In this document: in pieces, positions 8,698-17,983 of the stretch
How positions within the stretch are numbered: the first letter of the stretch is position 1
Layout: every line of letters begins with the position of its first letter
Source: Flagellimonas oceani
Lineage (GTDB): Bacteria; Bacteroidota; Bacteroidia; Flavobacteriales; Flavobacteriaceae
Direction: 5' to 3'
Assembly (NCBI RefSeq): GCF_011068285.1
Contig: NZ_CP049616.1
Coordinates: 1 to 64,000 of the forward strand
Length of the DNA stretch: 64,000 nucleotides
Notes under the pieces: model-generated
The model's database searches: none
What the model was told of the DNA's origin: nothing
Seen by the model: the letters and a program-made list of their open reading frames with translations, nothing else
Translations under genes and position numbers: made by a program

Positions 8698-10641
8698 ATG
8701 GACCACGTAAAAAAAATACAGATAACACTATGTACATGCCTGCTGGGCGTAGTGTTCTGCTTTGCCCAAAAGAAGTCCCAAGGCGATGTTTTCTTTTTTC
8801 AGTACGAATATCAAAAGGCAGTGAACGCTTACGAAAAACAGCTTTCGGAAGGTGTTTTGACCAAGCAGCAGTTTTTGAATTTGGCGGATGCCTATTTTAA
8901 AACCAATAATTTTGAAAAGGCTCTGGAAACCTATACGCAGCTTTACGAGCAAGATTCTGTGCTGGACAACCATCATTATAACAAAATGTTGCAAAGCCTT
9001 TCCAAAACTCCCGATTCAGATAAAAAAGAAGGGCTTTTGGCCAGTGTTTCATCAAGTTTTCCCAAAGAGTTGATGGAGAACATGAAATTCAACGATCAGC
9101 TGTTGCAAAATGGGGGAGACGAAAATCAATTGGATTACGAAATTTTCAACCTGAACGGCAATAGCCCGCAAACGGATTTTGCGCCTAGCTTTTACAACGA
9201 CAAACTATTGTTTTCCAGTGGACGGCAAGTGAACAAAAAATTACGTTACGAACCTGGTAACGAAGGATATTTCAATATTTATGAATCGGAAATCCAACAG
9301 ACCGGCCAAGGTGGGGCCGTACAGCCCTTTCAAGCACTTCGGGAAACGGATTATCATGAGGCCACTCCTTCATATTCACCAGGATTGAACAGTGTGTTTT
9401 ATGTGCTGTCCAACACCGAGAATGGGGAACTTTCCTTTGATCCCAACGGAAAAAATGCATTGGCCATCGCCAAGCAGACCATTGATGGATCGTATCAATT
9501 GTTGTTAAAGGATCTGAGCACCTCGTTCTATTACCCATTTTATGACGATGCCAGCGGTAAACTCTACTTTTCTGCCGATTTCGAAGATGGGTATGGTGGA
9601 ACCGATATCTATTTTGTATATACCAACCATGGACAGGTAATGTCCGCACCGATCAATTTGGGACCCCGTATCAATTCGTCCGGGAACGAGGTTGCCCCGT
9701 ACATATTCGAGAACAGTTTTTACTTTGCTTCGGACGTTTTTTACGGTCTTGGGGGCATGGACATTTATAAATCCAATATAGAAGGGGAGGGTTTTGGCAT
9801 CCCGATCAATTTGGGCGATCCCATCAATTCTGAATTTGATGATTTTGGTATGGTCATTAGAAACGATGGTGACGGCCTTTTGGGGTATTTTGCCTCTAAT
9901 CGTTCTGGTGGCAAGGGGAAAGATGACATTTACGGTTTTAAAGTGGATGAAAAGCCCGGTTTAAAGACAATCACCTTTAAGGGCTTGGTCGTAAATCAGG
10001 CCAATGGATCCCAGATAGTTCCCAACGCGGAAGTCAGTCTTTGGAACATGAACGGAGAATTGTTGGCAAAGACAACTTCGGATGAGGAAGGCCAGTATAG
10101 GTTGGAGATCCCGTACGAGAGCGAGTTGGTGTTGGATGCTTCCAAAAAACGGTATTCCAGGTATATCAAAAAGTTTGACCAAGATGAGCTCGATGCGCTC
10201 CAAAACAACACTTTTGATGTTCCAGTGTCATTTTATGATGATCTAGTGGAAGAACGGGAAGGTCAAAAAGTAGTGAAAATGGATGATTTTTATTTTGAGA
10301 CCAGTTCCACAAAAGTAACGGACAATATAAAAACAGAATTGGACAAAGTTGTTGCCTTTGTCGAGGCATTCCCCAGTGCGCAATTGAGGATAGAGACCTA
10401 TACGGACAGTAGGGGAGGGAGCAGTACCAACTTTAAGCTTACCCAAGGGCGCTCGGACAACATTAAAAAATACTTGGTGGAAAATGGTGTTCCGGCCACT
10501 AATATTCTGTACACCATAGGTTACGGGGAGGATAAGATCCTGAACAACTGCACCAATGGTGTATTTTGCCTGGAAGCCCTGCACAGGAAAAACCAACGTA
10601 CCTTGGTCGTGGTGCTCAACGATAATGTCCTGTTCGACTGA
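8698..10641 (+). CDS. OmpA family protein with TPR and PD40 propeller
   Basis: 647 residues with a signal peptide ending near CFAQ. TPR-like helices lie at about 30-110. A PD40/WD40-like beta-propeller at about 150-430 shows repeated GG.DIY units. A carboxypeptidase-regulatory-like beta domain follows (about 435-510). The C-terminal OmpA peptidoglycan-binding domain is at about 530-647 (YTDSRGGSSTNFKLTQGRS). This architecture recurs next to PorP/SprF in Bacteroidota and probably anchors a surface complex to peptidoglycan. It is the third gene of the adhesin operon. Its stop directly abuts the stop of the convergent transporter gene (TGA|TCA), with no room for a terminator between them. Confidence 0.9.
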   Translation: MDHVKKIQITLCTCLLGVVFCFAQKKSQGDVFFFQYEYQKAVNAYEKQLSEGVLTKQQFLNLADAYFKTNNFEKALETYTQLYEQDSVLDNHHYNKMLQSLSKTPDSDKKEGLLASVSSSFPKELMENMKFNDQLLQNGGDENQLDYEIFNLNGNSPQTDFAPSFYNDKLLFSSGRQVNKKLRYEPGNEGYFNIYESEIQQTGQGGAVQPFQALRETDYHEATPSYSPGLNSVFYVLSNTENGELSFDPNGKNALAIAKQTIDGSYQLLLKDLSTSFYYPFYDDASGKLYFSADFEDGYGGTDIYFVYTNHGQVMSAPINLGPRINSSGNEVAPYIFENSFYFASDVFYGLGGMDIYKSNIEGEGFGIPINLGDPINSEFDDFGMVIRNDGDGLLGYFASNRSGGKGKDDIYGFKVDEKPGLKTITFKGLVVNQANGSQIVPNAEVSLWNMNGELLAKTTSDEEGQYRLEIPYESELVLDASKKRYSRYIKKFDQDELDALQNNTFDVPVSFYDDLVEEREGQKVVKMDDFYFETSSTKVTDNIKTELDKVVAFVEAFPSAQLRIETYTDSRGGSSTNFKLTQGRSDNIKKYLVENGVPATNILYTIGYGEDKILNNCTNGVFCLEALHRKNQRTLVVVLNDNVLFD

Positions 10642-11886
10642 TCATATCAAAAGCATCCAGCAATAGTAGAGCGCGAAAAGCGACAAGAAAATCATTCCAC
10701 AGTATGTTAATGCCCTTAGCCCAATGGTTGGTTTGTGTTCATCGGGAACATCATTTCCTGTAACCGTTTTAAGGTTCATCCAACCCAATAGTGGGGCAAA
10801 AACAAAGGATACAAAGGTGGCAAGCGCCACAAGGTTGCCCATATTCGCACTGAACAGACTTATCACGATCCAATTGATCCAAGCCATTGCGATGACCATC
10901 AGGGCAAAGGTATGCTTGCCATTGTAGATGTTCTTTTTCGGATATAGTTTTTGAAGCACATCGAGGCTGACCCTGGAAATGGCATCATGGGCCGTCATGC
11001 ACGTGCTGAACATGGTGGCAAAGGCGGCTATTGCAATAAAAAAGTAGGCCCAACTGCCAATATGAGTGGTGAAAAGACTCACCAATTGGTCCGCAAAGAC
11101 CACAGAGTTGTTGCTGAGCTCCGTTCCCGTACCGTAGAGCGTCATCCATCCAATGATCATAAAAAATACGGCCAAAACCGCTGTCAGTATATATCCAACG
11201 TTGAATTCCTGCAATGCAAGTTTAAGGGATGGCTTGTTTTTCATGGTTTTTAGATTTTCCATGCCCCATAAGCTTACCCAGCCCGATGCTTCCACTGCCG
11301 TGGGCATCCATCCAACGAGTCCGATCAAAAATAAAATCCCGACCTCGTTGAAGATTTCCGGTCTTTGATAGGATGATGCATTGGGTACGGGACCTTTTTG
11401 CAAAACCATTATGGTCGTGACCAACAGCGCAATAAAAAGTATGGTGATCACCGCTTTCAAGGAGTTTTCCAAGAATCTATATTTGCCAATGATCAGCAAA
11501 AGGCTAATGAAGACAAAAAGCCCAAACGAAATGGCCCCTGCTCCCAAGGAAGTTACCTCGAACAAATTCATGAACAATCCGGCCGTCACAACATATAATG
11601 CTGCCAAAATGGTGAAGGTGGAAATCAACGTAACAAAGGCATAGATATATAGATAGGACTTTCCTAGATTGGTATAGCCCTCTATCAAACTTTTTTCCGT
11701 TACCGTGGTATAGCGTATCCCGAATTCAAAAAAAGGATACTTGAGCAAGTTGGCCAAAATAATGGGGATTACCATCACCCATCCATATTGGGCTCCTGCT
11801 TTGGTCGACAATACCAAATGTGAGGTGCCAATGGCCATACTGGCGAACAATAGACCGGGGCCAAGTGCTTTCAACAGTGCCTTCAT
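10642..11886 (-). CDS. Nramp-like divalent metal transporter, noncanonical
   Basis: 414 residues, about 11 membrane segments. The opening ALGPGLLFASMAIGTSHLV resembles the first helix of Nramp (Mn/Fe-proton symporter) proteins. The metal-binding DPGN motif of canonical Nramps is replaced by IGTS, and no canonical helix-6 MPH motif is evident. This marks a divergent clade found in Bacteroidota whose substrate is not established, so Mn or Fe transport should not be assumed. It is a single gene convergent with the adhesin operon and followed upstream by an 80-bp gap to the S9 peptidase, also on the minus strand. Confidence 0.8.
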   Translation of the reverse strand: MKALLKALGPGLLFASMAIGTSHLVLSTKAGAQYGWVMVIPIILANLLKYPFFEFGIRYTTVTEKSLIEGYTNLGKSYLYIYAFVTLISTFTILAALYVVTAGLFMNLFEVTSLGAGAISFGLFVFISLLLIIGKYRFLENSLKAVITILFIALLVTTIMVLQKGPVPNASSYQRPEIFNEVGILFLIGLVGWMPTAVEASGWVSLWGMENLKTMKNKPSLKLALQEFNVGYILTAVLAVFFMIIGWMTLYGTGTELSNNSVVFADQLVSLFTTHIGSWAYFFIAIAAFATMFSTCMTAHDAISRVSLDVLQKLYPKKNIYNGKHTFALMVIAMAWINWIVISLFSANMGNLVALATFVSFVFAPLLGWMNLKTVTGNDVPDEHKPTIGLRALTYCGMIFLSLFALYYCWMLLI

Positions 11887-11966
11887 GCAGTTTGTTGGTT
11901 AATTTTCAGGCAGGAAGATATGTTTTTTTGTTGAAAGTATTTCAGTTTCCCTATGGCAGCAATTCT

Positions 11967-14342
11967 TTATTCCTTTCCTAAAAGTGATTTTTGGAACAGC
12001 TTAAAAATGCGGGTGTATTCATCCGTCCAGCTACTGGGTTCCACAAAGCCATGTCGCTCTACGGGATAAACGGCCATTTCCCAGTTTTCCTTGCCAAGTT
12101 CAATCAACCGTTGGGAAAGGCGTACCATATCCTGAAAATGTACATTGTCGTCCACCATACCGTGCAAAATCAACAGGTCACCTTGTAATCCATCCGCAAA
12201 ATAGATGGGGGAGCTGCGTTTGTAGGCCAAGCTGTCGGTCGCCGGCGTGTTCAATATTCGAGCCGTATAACCATGGTTGTATGCGGCCCAATCGCCCACG
12301 GAGCGAATAGCGGCGCCAGCGCTAAAAGTGTCGGGAGCGTTGAACATGCCCATTAAGGTGATAAACCCACCATACGAACCACCGTAGATTCCGATTTTAT
12401 CCGGATCAATGCCGTATTCCTCCATCAACATTTTGGCGCCGTCCACTTGGTCGGACAAATCTTTGCCGCCCATGTGCCTATAAATCCCCGTTCGCCAATC
12501 CCTGCCATAACCCGCGCTTCCACGGTAATCAATATCGAGTACGGTATAGCCGTTGTCCACCAATAAATTATGGAACATATACTCCCTAAAATAGGAACTC
12601 CACCATTTATGCGCATTTTGAAGATAGCCCGCACCATGTACAAAAATTACGGCTGCCTTGTTTTTTACCGAAGCATCGGGTTGATAAAGTCTAGCATATA
12701 CTTCTGCACCATCGGATGCTTTGAAGGTTATGATCTCTGGATCTTTCCAATCGTAAGCTTCAAAATCATCGGTGTTCGAATTCGTGATTTGCTCCGCTTC
12801 AGGATTTCCCCCAACTTCCACAGGGTTGTCTTGGATGAACAGTTCGGTGGGTTTGTTGGAGTAGGAGTATAGAATCGCCATTTTTTTCTCGTCAGGGGAA
12901 AGCGTCACATCGTTTCCACCTACCTTGTTGGTCAATTGCTCCCATTTGCCCCCTTTAAGTTTCATGGTGTAAAACTGTCGGTCCCCGGGATGTGTTTTAT
13001 TGGAAGTAAAGTACCATTTGTCCTTGTTTTTTGATAGGAAAGCATCGTAGATTTCAAAATCGCCCGAAGTAAGGGCATCTATTTTTTTATTGTTGATGTT
13101 TACCGTATACAAATGGGAATAGCCCGTTTTTTCGGACATGAACCAGACCTTGTCCCCGCCGGGCATCCAGCCAAGCGAGCCACCGCCCCATCTGCCAATT
13201 CCCGGGCCAGCAATCCAAGCTTCATCATGCTGACGGTCCAACTGCTCCACTTTTCCCGTTTTTGGATCCAGCAATACGATCCAACGATCCTTGTAATCGT
13301 TCGCTTGAATATCCAGCACAGCTTTGGTACCGTTGGAATTCCATGTAGGCCCATTGATAAAACCGATGCGGTTTTCATTTTCGTAGGTTTTGTCGGGATA
13401 ATCCTTGGTGTATTCAGGAACGTAGTCCAATCCATCCAAATTATCCAGAATCACGGGATAGCTCTTTCTGTTTTTAATATCGTACACGAACATTTCGTAT
13501 TTGGTGGGTTCGTCTCCCACCTTGGAACGGGTATTTTGGTCTTCGGTATACCCGGATTCCGTAACAAAATGGGGCACAATCGTGCCTTTGGAGTCAGGTC
13601 TGTCCATCAAAACATAAGTAATAAAACTTCCAGAAGGGTCTATTTCCAGATTGATTACCGGTTTGCCATTGGTCTCAATTTCCAGTGGCTCCAAGGCTTC
13701 CAACTGACTGCTTATTTCTTCTCCCCTATCTTTTTTTGTTTTTCGCTCCTGCAAAACATCGAATAGTTCCAGTTGGTCCTGGTAAAGCCATTCATCTTTG
13801 GAGTCACGCTTCGGTTCGCTGTTTTTGGATTTGACAAACTTTGTTTTTTGCTCTAGGAGACCTGAAGCCATGTTCCATGTAAAAAGCTCATCGTCTTTTT
13901 CAAAAGCAATGCTTTTTCCATTATCGGTAAAATGCGGATTACTTTCCCTTGCCTGTGTCTTGGTGACAGGTTTGGATTGATGGGTGTTGAGGTCCAACAG
14001 AAAAACATCCCCGTTTTTTGAATAAACGGCCTTTGTTTTCTCTTGATTATAGGTCAATCGTGAAGAAGGAAGCGAGTTGGCCGTCAAAAAATCAACTTTT
14101 TTGATATCCTTGGTAGAAACGGAATAGGCGTATAATGAATCGCTAAGGGCGTCGCCTGGATTCCAATCAAAATACAACGTTTGTCCATCAGTGGCCCAAT
14201 ACGCATTGGATGGTCTGGGCCCCACAAAGGTATCGCCCTGCATAATGTCCTTGATCTGTAAAGAAGAAATATTGCCCTTTTGCGCAACGGTTGAATTAAG
14301 GGTAATCAGAAAAAACGCAATGAATGAGGAGGTTCTCAGCAT
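11967..14342 (-). CDS. S9 family peptidase (prolyl oligopeptidase / DPP-IV type)
   Basis: 791 residues. A signal peptide (ending near VAQ) predicts export to the periplasm. An N-terminal beta-propeller (about 50-520) has repeated WD/PD40-like strands and is followed by a DPP-IV N region and a C-terminal alpha/beta-hydrolase. The catalytic Ser656 lies in GGSYGG, the Asp is near 731 in HGMVDDNVHF, and His764 is in ERHGF, so the triad looks complete. The family cuts dipeptides or short peptides, often after proline, and supplies peptide nutrients. Exact specificity is unknown. It appears to be a single-gene unit. Confidence 0.92.
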   Translation of the reverse strand: MLRTSSFIAFFLITLNSTVAQKGNISSLQIKDIMQGDTFVGPRPSNAYWATDGQTLYFDWNPGDALSDSLYAYSVSTKDIKKVDFLTANSLPSSRLTYNQEKTKAVYSKNGDVFLLDLNTHQSKPVTKTQARESNPHFTDNGKSIAFEKDDELFTWNMASGLLEQKTKFVKSKNSEPKRDSKDEWLYQDQLELFDVLQERKTKKDRGEEISSQLEALEPLEIETNGKPVINLEIDPSGSFITYVLMDRPDSKGTIVPHFVTESGYTEDQNTRSKVGDEPTKYEMFVYDIKNRKSYPVILDNLDGLDYVPEYTKDYPDKTYENENRIGFINGPTWNSNGTKAVLDIQANDYKDRWIVLLDPKTGKVEQLDRQHDEAWIAGPGIGRWGGGSLGWMPGGDKVWFMSEKTGYSHLYTVNINNKKIDALTSGDFEIYDAFLSKNKDKWYFTSNKTHPGDRQFYTMKLKGGKWEQLTNKVGGNDVTLSPDEKKMAILYSYSNKPTELFIQDNPVEVGGNPEAEQITNSNTDDFEAYDWKDPEIITFKASDGAEVYARLYQPDASVKNKAAVIFVHGAGYLQNAHKWWSSYFREYMFHNLLVDNGYTVLDIDYRGSAGYGRDWRTGIYRHMGGKDLSDQVDGAKMLMEEYGIDPDKIGIYGGSYGGFITLMGMFNAPDTFSAGAAIRSVGDWAAYNHGYTARILNTPATDSLAYKRSSPIYFADGLQGDLLILHGMVDDNVHFQDMVRLSQRLIELGKENWEMAVYPVERHGFVEPSSWTDEYTRIFKLFQKSLLGKE

Positions 14343-14561
14343 GATAGTAGAATTTTTTTGAGAAAGTTAGTTGGTCAAATATCGGTTATTTTAATGAGTT
14401 TGATAAGGAGAACTTCATAAGGAAAAACAAGAAAACTTCTCGGTTTTATTAAGAGAAAAAGTATCTTTAAAACCAACAAAAGGAAATCATAATCAAATTA
14501 TTTTACTGGGTTCCAACTAATGTTTTGATTTGGAATCAATTAAATTAAACCAAACCAACAA

Positions 14562-16286
14562 ATGCAGATAATAGAGAATTCGACGGTCTACGATGCGATC
14601 ATCGTTGGCTCGGGCGCCGGTGGCGGGATGTCGGCGAAGGTACTTTCGGAGGCTGGCCTCAAGGTAGCCGTAGTGGAGGCGGGGCCTTTCTTCGACCCTG
14701 CGAAGCCGGAGCACCAGACCCAGCTCAAGTGGTCGTACGAGAGCCCCAGGCGCGGGAAGAGCACGCGCTTCCGTCCCTTCGGGGACTTCGATGCCGCCTA
14801 CGGAGGCTGGGACATCGAGGGTGAGCCCTACACCCAGAAGGACGGCACGGACTTCTCCTGGTTCCGTTCGCGGATGCTGGGGGGCAGGACCAACCACTGG
14901 GGGCGCATATCGCTGCGCTTCGGCCCCCAGGACTTCAAGCACAAGGACGTGGACGGCCACGGGGACAACTGGCCGATAAGCTACGACGATGTAAAACCGT
15001 ACTACGACAAGGTGGACAAGATGATCGGGGTGTTCGGCACCAACGAGGGACTGCCCAACGACCCGGACGGCTTTTTCCTGCCGCCGCCAAAGCCAAGGCT
15101 GCACGAACTTTTTTACATCAAGGGGGCAAGGAAGAGCAACATCCCGGTGTACCCGTCACGGATGTCGATGCTCACCAAGAAGATCAACGAGGACAGGGGC
15201 GTGTGCTTCTACTGCGGGCAGTGCAACCGCGCCTGCCAGGTATACGCCGACTTCTCGGCCGGTACCTGTTTGATCTTCCCCGCGCAGAAGAACGGGGGGC
15301 CGATCGACCTGTACGTGAACTGCATGGTGCGCGAGGTGACCACGGACGAAGAGGGCCGTGCCACGGGCGTATCCTACATCAACAAGGAGGACAGGAAGGA
15401 GTACAAGCTCAAGGGCAAGGTGGTGGTGCTGGGGGCCTCGGCCTGTAGTTCGGCACGAATCCTGTTGAACTCCAAGAGCGACCGGCACCCCAACGGACTG
15501 GGCAACAGCAGCGACGTGGTGGGCAAGTACCTGCACGACTCGACGGGCGCGGACAGGGCGGGCTTCATCCCGGACCTGATGAACAGGAAGGTGTCCTACA
15601 ACGAGGACGGGGTGGGCGGCATGCACGTGTACTCCCCATGGTGGGGGGACAACAGCAAGCTGGACTTTCCGAGGGGCTACCACATCGAGGTATGGGGCGG
15701 CATGGGGATGCCCAGCTACGGCTTCGGCTTCAACGTGAACGAGTTCAACCAGTTCTTCGGGACGAAGGTGGGGGGCTACGGGGACGTGCTCCGCAGCGAT
15801 GCCAAGAAATACTACGGCGCAGTGGTGGGCATGGCCGGAAGGGGCGAGTCCATCGCAAGGAAGGAGAACTATTGCGAGATCGACCCCACCACGGTGGACG
15901 AGTTCGGTATCCCCGTACTGAGGTTCAACTACAAATGGAGCCAGTTGGAGATCAACCAGGCGCGGCACATGCAGGACACCTTCGAGGAGATATTGATCAA
16001 CATGGGCGGGGAGCCGTTGGGCAAGAAGCCGGGGAAGGAGACCAACTACGGGCTGCACAACCCGGGGAAGATCATCCACGAGGTGGGTACCACCCGAATG
16101 GGCGACGACCCGAGGACCTCGGTGACCAACAAGTACCAGCAGCTGCACGATGTGGACAACGTGTTCATCGTGGACGCGGGGCCTTTCGTGTCGCAGGCGG
16201 ACAAGAACTGTACATGGACGATACTGGCGCTCTCGATGAGGGCCTCGGAGTACATCGTGGAACAACTCAAACAACAAAACATATAG
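14562..16286 (+). CDS. GMC family FAD-dependent oxidoreductase, GC-rich
   Basis: 574 residues. The N-terminal FAD site is IIVGSGAGGGMSAKV, the cysteine cluster CFYCGQCNRAC is at about 214-224, and the C-terminal GMC region has HEVGTTRMG and a long DADxxxF-like end. Such enzymes oxidise sugar or alcohol groups, and relatives paired with a subunit-3 protein form gluconate-2-dehydrogenase-like periplasmic complexes. The substrate is not deducible. No signal peptide is visible, so it may be exported with its Tat-targeted partner 4 bases downstream. Base composition is anomalous: 41 of 60 bases are G/C at 14581-14640, against 23 of 60 at 13621-13680 in the neighbouring peptidase. The shift begins at the start codon. 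Confidence 0.9.
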   Translation: MQIIENSTVYDAIIVGSGAGGGMSAKVLSEAGLKVAVVEAGPFFDPAKPEHQTQLKWSYESPRRGKSTRFRPFGDFDAAYGGWDIEGEPYTQKDGTDFSWFRSRMLGGRTNHWGRISLRFGPQDFKHKDVDGHGDNWPISYDDVKPYYDKVDKMIGVFGTNEGLPNDPDGFFLPPPKPRLHELFYIKGARKSNIPVYPSRMSMLTKKINEDRGVCFYCGQCNRACQVYADFSAGTCLIFPAQKNGGPIDLYVNCMVREVTTDEEGRATGVSYINKEDRKEYKLKGKVVVLGASACSSARILLNSKSDRHPNGLGNSSDVVGKYLHDSTGADRAGFIPDLMNRKVSYNEDGVGGMHVYSPWWGDNSKLDFPRGYHIEVWGGMGMPSYGFGFNVNEFNQFFGTKVGGYGDVLRSDAKKYYGAVVGMAGRGESIARKENYCEIDPTTVDEFGIPVLRFNYKWSQLEINQARHMQDTFEEILINMGGEPLGKKPGKETNYGLHNPGKIIHEVGTTRMGDDPRTSVTNKYQQLHDVDNVFIVDAGPFVSQADKNCTWTILALSMRASEYIVEQLKQQNI

Positions 16287-16290
16287 CGGA

Positions 16291-17001
16291 ATGGACAGAA
16301 GGAAGAGCTTAAAATCGATAGTGCTGGGCTCTGTTGCGGGCGGACTGGCGATCCACGGTTGCAGGCCCTCGACGGAGGAGACGGAACTGGTGGAGGCGCC
16401 GAAGATCACCTACCCGGGAAGGGTACCGCAGGAGCTGGAGCACATAGCGGAACTACGGGACGAACAGTTCCTGAACCCACACGAGCAGGAGACACTGACC
16501 ATACTGTGCGACCTGATTCTTCCCCCATCGGAGGAGTACAAGGGGGCATCGGACGCCGACGTCGTGGGCTTCATCGAGTTCATGGCCAAGGACGTGGAGA
16601 CGCTCCAGCCGGACATCCGTGGGGGGCTCATGTGGCTGGACCACAAGAGCAACACGGAACATGGCACGGAGTTCAAGAAGGCCACGGAGCAGCAGCAGAA
16701 GGACATACTGGACGGTATCGCGTACTACGACCCAAAGGTGCCGGGCAACGAGAGGCCCTTCGAGGTGAACTTCTTCTCGTTGGTGCGGAACCTGACGATG
16801 ACGGGCTTCTACACGAGCAAGATCGGGATGGAGGAGATCGGTTACAAGGGGAACCAGCCCAATGTGTGGGACGGGGTTCCCGATGACGTGCTGGAGCAGC
16901 ACGGTGTATCGTACGACGAGGAATGGCTGGCCAAATGCGTGGACCAGAGCAAGCGGGGCGTCATCGCAGAATGGGACGAGAACGGTAATTTGTTGACGTA
17001 A
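16291..17001 (+). CDS. gluconate 2-dehydrogenase subunit 3 family Tat lipoprotein
   Basis: 236 residues. The N-terminus MDRRKSLKS is a twin-arginine signal, and the segment LAIHGC ends in a lipobox Cys at about 26. This predicts Tat export and membrane anchoring in the periplasm. The body matches the small subunit (subunit 3) family of gluconate/GMC dehydrogenases, which accompanies the catalytic FAD subunit. It starts 4 bases after the GMC gene and has the same GC-rich codon use, so the pair is one unit. A strong terminator follows. Folded Tat export of the small subunit could carry the signal-less large subunit along; this is inference. Confidence 0.88.
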   Translation: MDRRKSLKSIVLGSVAGGLAIHGCRPSTEETELVEAPKITYPGRVPQELEHIAELRDEQFLNPHEQETLTILCDLILPPSEEYKGASDADVVGFIEFMAKDVETLQPDIRGGLMWLDHKSNTEHGTEFKKATEQQQKDILDGIAYYDPKVPGNERPFEVNFFSLVRNLTMTGFYTSKIGMEEIGYKGNQPNVWDGVPDDVLEQHGVSYDEEWLAKCVDQSKRGVIAEWDENGNLLT

Positions 17002-17020
17002 ACGACACTACATAAAAATG

Positions 17021-17052
17021 AAAAAGCCCGCACCAAAAGTGCGGGCTTTTTT
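17021..17052 (+). terminator. terminator after the GMC operon
   Basis: A perfect 13-bp stem (AAAAAGCCCGCAC / GTGCGGGCTTTTT) around a CAAAA loop with a T tail. With A and T tracts on both sides it can also act on the convergent gene at 17081. Confidence 0.93.
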
Positions 17053-17080
17053 AATGGATGTGAATTGAATCCAACTTTAC

Positions 17081-17803
17081 TTATTGTATTTCTTCCAAAA
17101 GATAAACATCCACATCTCCGGAAACGGTAAGTTCTTTTCCCGTACTATTGGCCAATGGGTCTACTAAAAATGAGAATGACAATGTAAGGTGGTTGGTCTC
17201 GTTGTCAAAAGCTGTATCGGTAATTTGTAGATCGTAAACAGCCTCTTCGTTGTCAATATCAATATTGTCCGTCATGATAAAATATTTGTTATCACTCCCT
17301 ATGACCACATAATCATTTAATAGGATATGGCCATCGAGATATTTTTCATTGGCCTCCCCAATGTCATTGAACGAAAATGCAAATCCAATAGAGGATTCAT
17401 TATAAACTTCATCCGGTACTGAAAGAAATCTTTTAAAGGAGAAAACGTAGGAGGTATAATCAGGGAACTCTACGATCTGGACCGAGTTTTCCCCTTCACT
17501 CAATACATGGCTTCCCACCGGGGTAAACTTAAATATGGACGAACTTTCAAAAGGTTCTCCATCTGGTCGTGTACCTGTTAGGTTCAAGGTAACGGAACCA
17601 TATTGGGTAAGTTCGTCAAATCCGGTGCCATTCTGTCCGTCTTGACCATTAGTTCCATTCGATCCAGGTGCACCTGGATCTCCTTTGTCTCCTTTGTCTC
17701 CCTGCTTACCTGGTATGCCTTGTTCTCCATCTTCTCCAGAACAGGAAACCAAAGTGATGCTCATGGCCATAATGGCCAAACCGATTAACTTAGTAATTTT
17801 CAT
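17081..17803 (-). CDS. collagen-like lipoprotein
   Basis: 240 residues. The signal peptide ends in the lipobox LVSC (Cys about 21). Immediately after the anchor Cys come about 12 Gly-X-Y triplets (GED GEQ GIP GKQ GDK and so on), a bacterial collagen-like stalk. A beta-rich globular domain of unknown type follows. It is probably an outer-membrane or surface lipoprotein whose stalk trimerises and projects the C-terminal domain. It is divergently transcribed from the AraC regulator, with the operator-like array midway between. A second, shorter collagen-like lipoprotein lies at 21324. Confidence 0.8.
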   Translation of the reverse strand: MKITKLIGLAIMAMSITLVSCSGEDGEQGIPGKQGDKGDKGDPGAPGSNGTNGQDGQNGTGFDELTQYGSVTLNLTGTRPDGEPFESSSIFKFTPVGSHVLSEGENSVQIVEFPDYTSYVFSFKRFLSVPDEVYNESSIGFAFSFNDIGEANEKYLDGHILLNDYVVIGSDNKYFIMTDNIDIDNEEAVYDLQITDTAFDNETNHLTLSFSFLVDPLANSTGKELTVSGDVDVYLLEEIQ

Positions 17804-17868
17804 AATTTTTTTTTAAAAGGTTTATTTAATAGGTAAATGTAATTCCAAACGAAAATTTAAAAATGGGT

Positions 17869-17920
17869 CAATTGACGAATGGCCTATATGAATTGATGGA
17901 TGCCCCTTTTGAATTGATAG
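17869..17920. promoter_or_regulatory. three-copy direct-repeat operator array at 21-bp spacing
   Basis: The hexamer AATTGA occurs at 17870, 17891 and 17912, exactly 21 bp apart. Shared flanks give an extended consensus T(C/G)AATTGA(C/T)(G/A)(G/A)A. Direct repeats two helical turns apart are what AraC-family proteins bind. The array is centred 90 bp from both divergent start codons (17803 and 17984), so it may control the regulator and the collagen-like lipoprotein together. Confidence 0.55.
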
Positions 17921-17983
17921 ACATTTTTTCCCAAATAGCGTACTTTAATTAGTATCTTAAAAATCTTGAAATTTTAAATCCCA

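Noticed and set aside
13113..13766. 217-codon frame antisense to the S9 peptidase
   Set aside because: The peptidase has an intact triad and propeller, and the antisense frame has no start context or motif.
15156..16409. 417-codon open frame antisense to the GMC gene
   Set aside because: It results from the GC-rich codons of the sense gene, which rarely give stops on the other strand. It has low-complexity His/Val-rich sequence and no domain.
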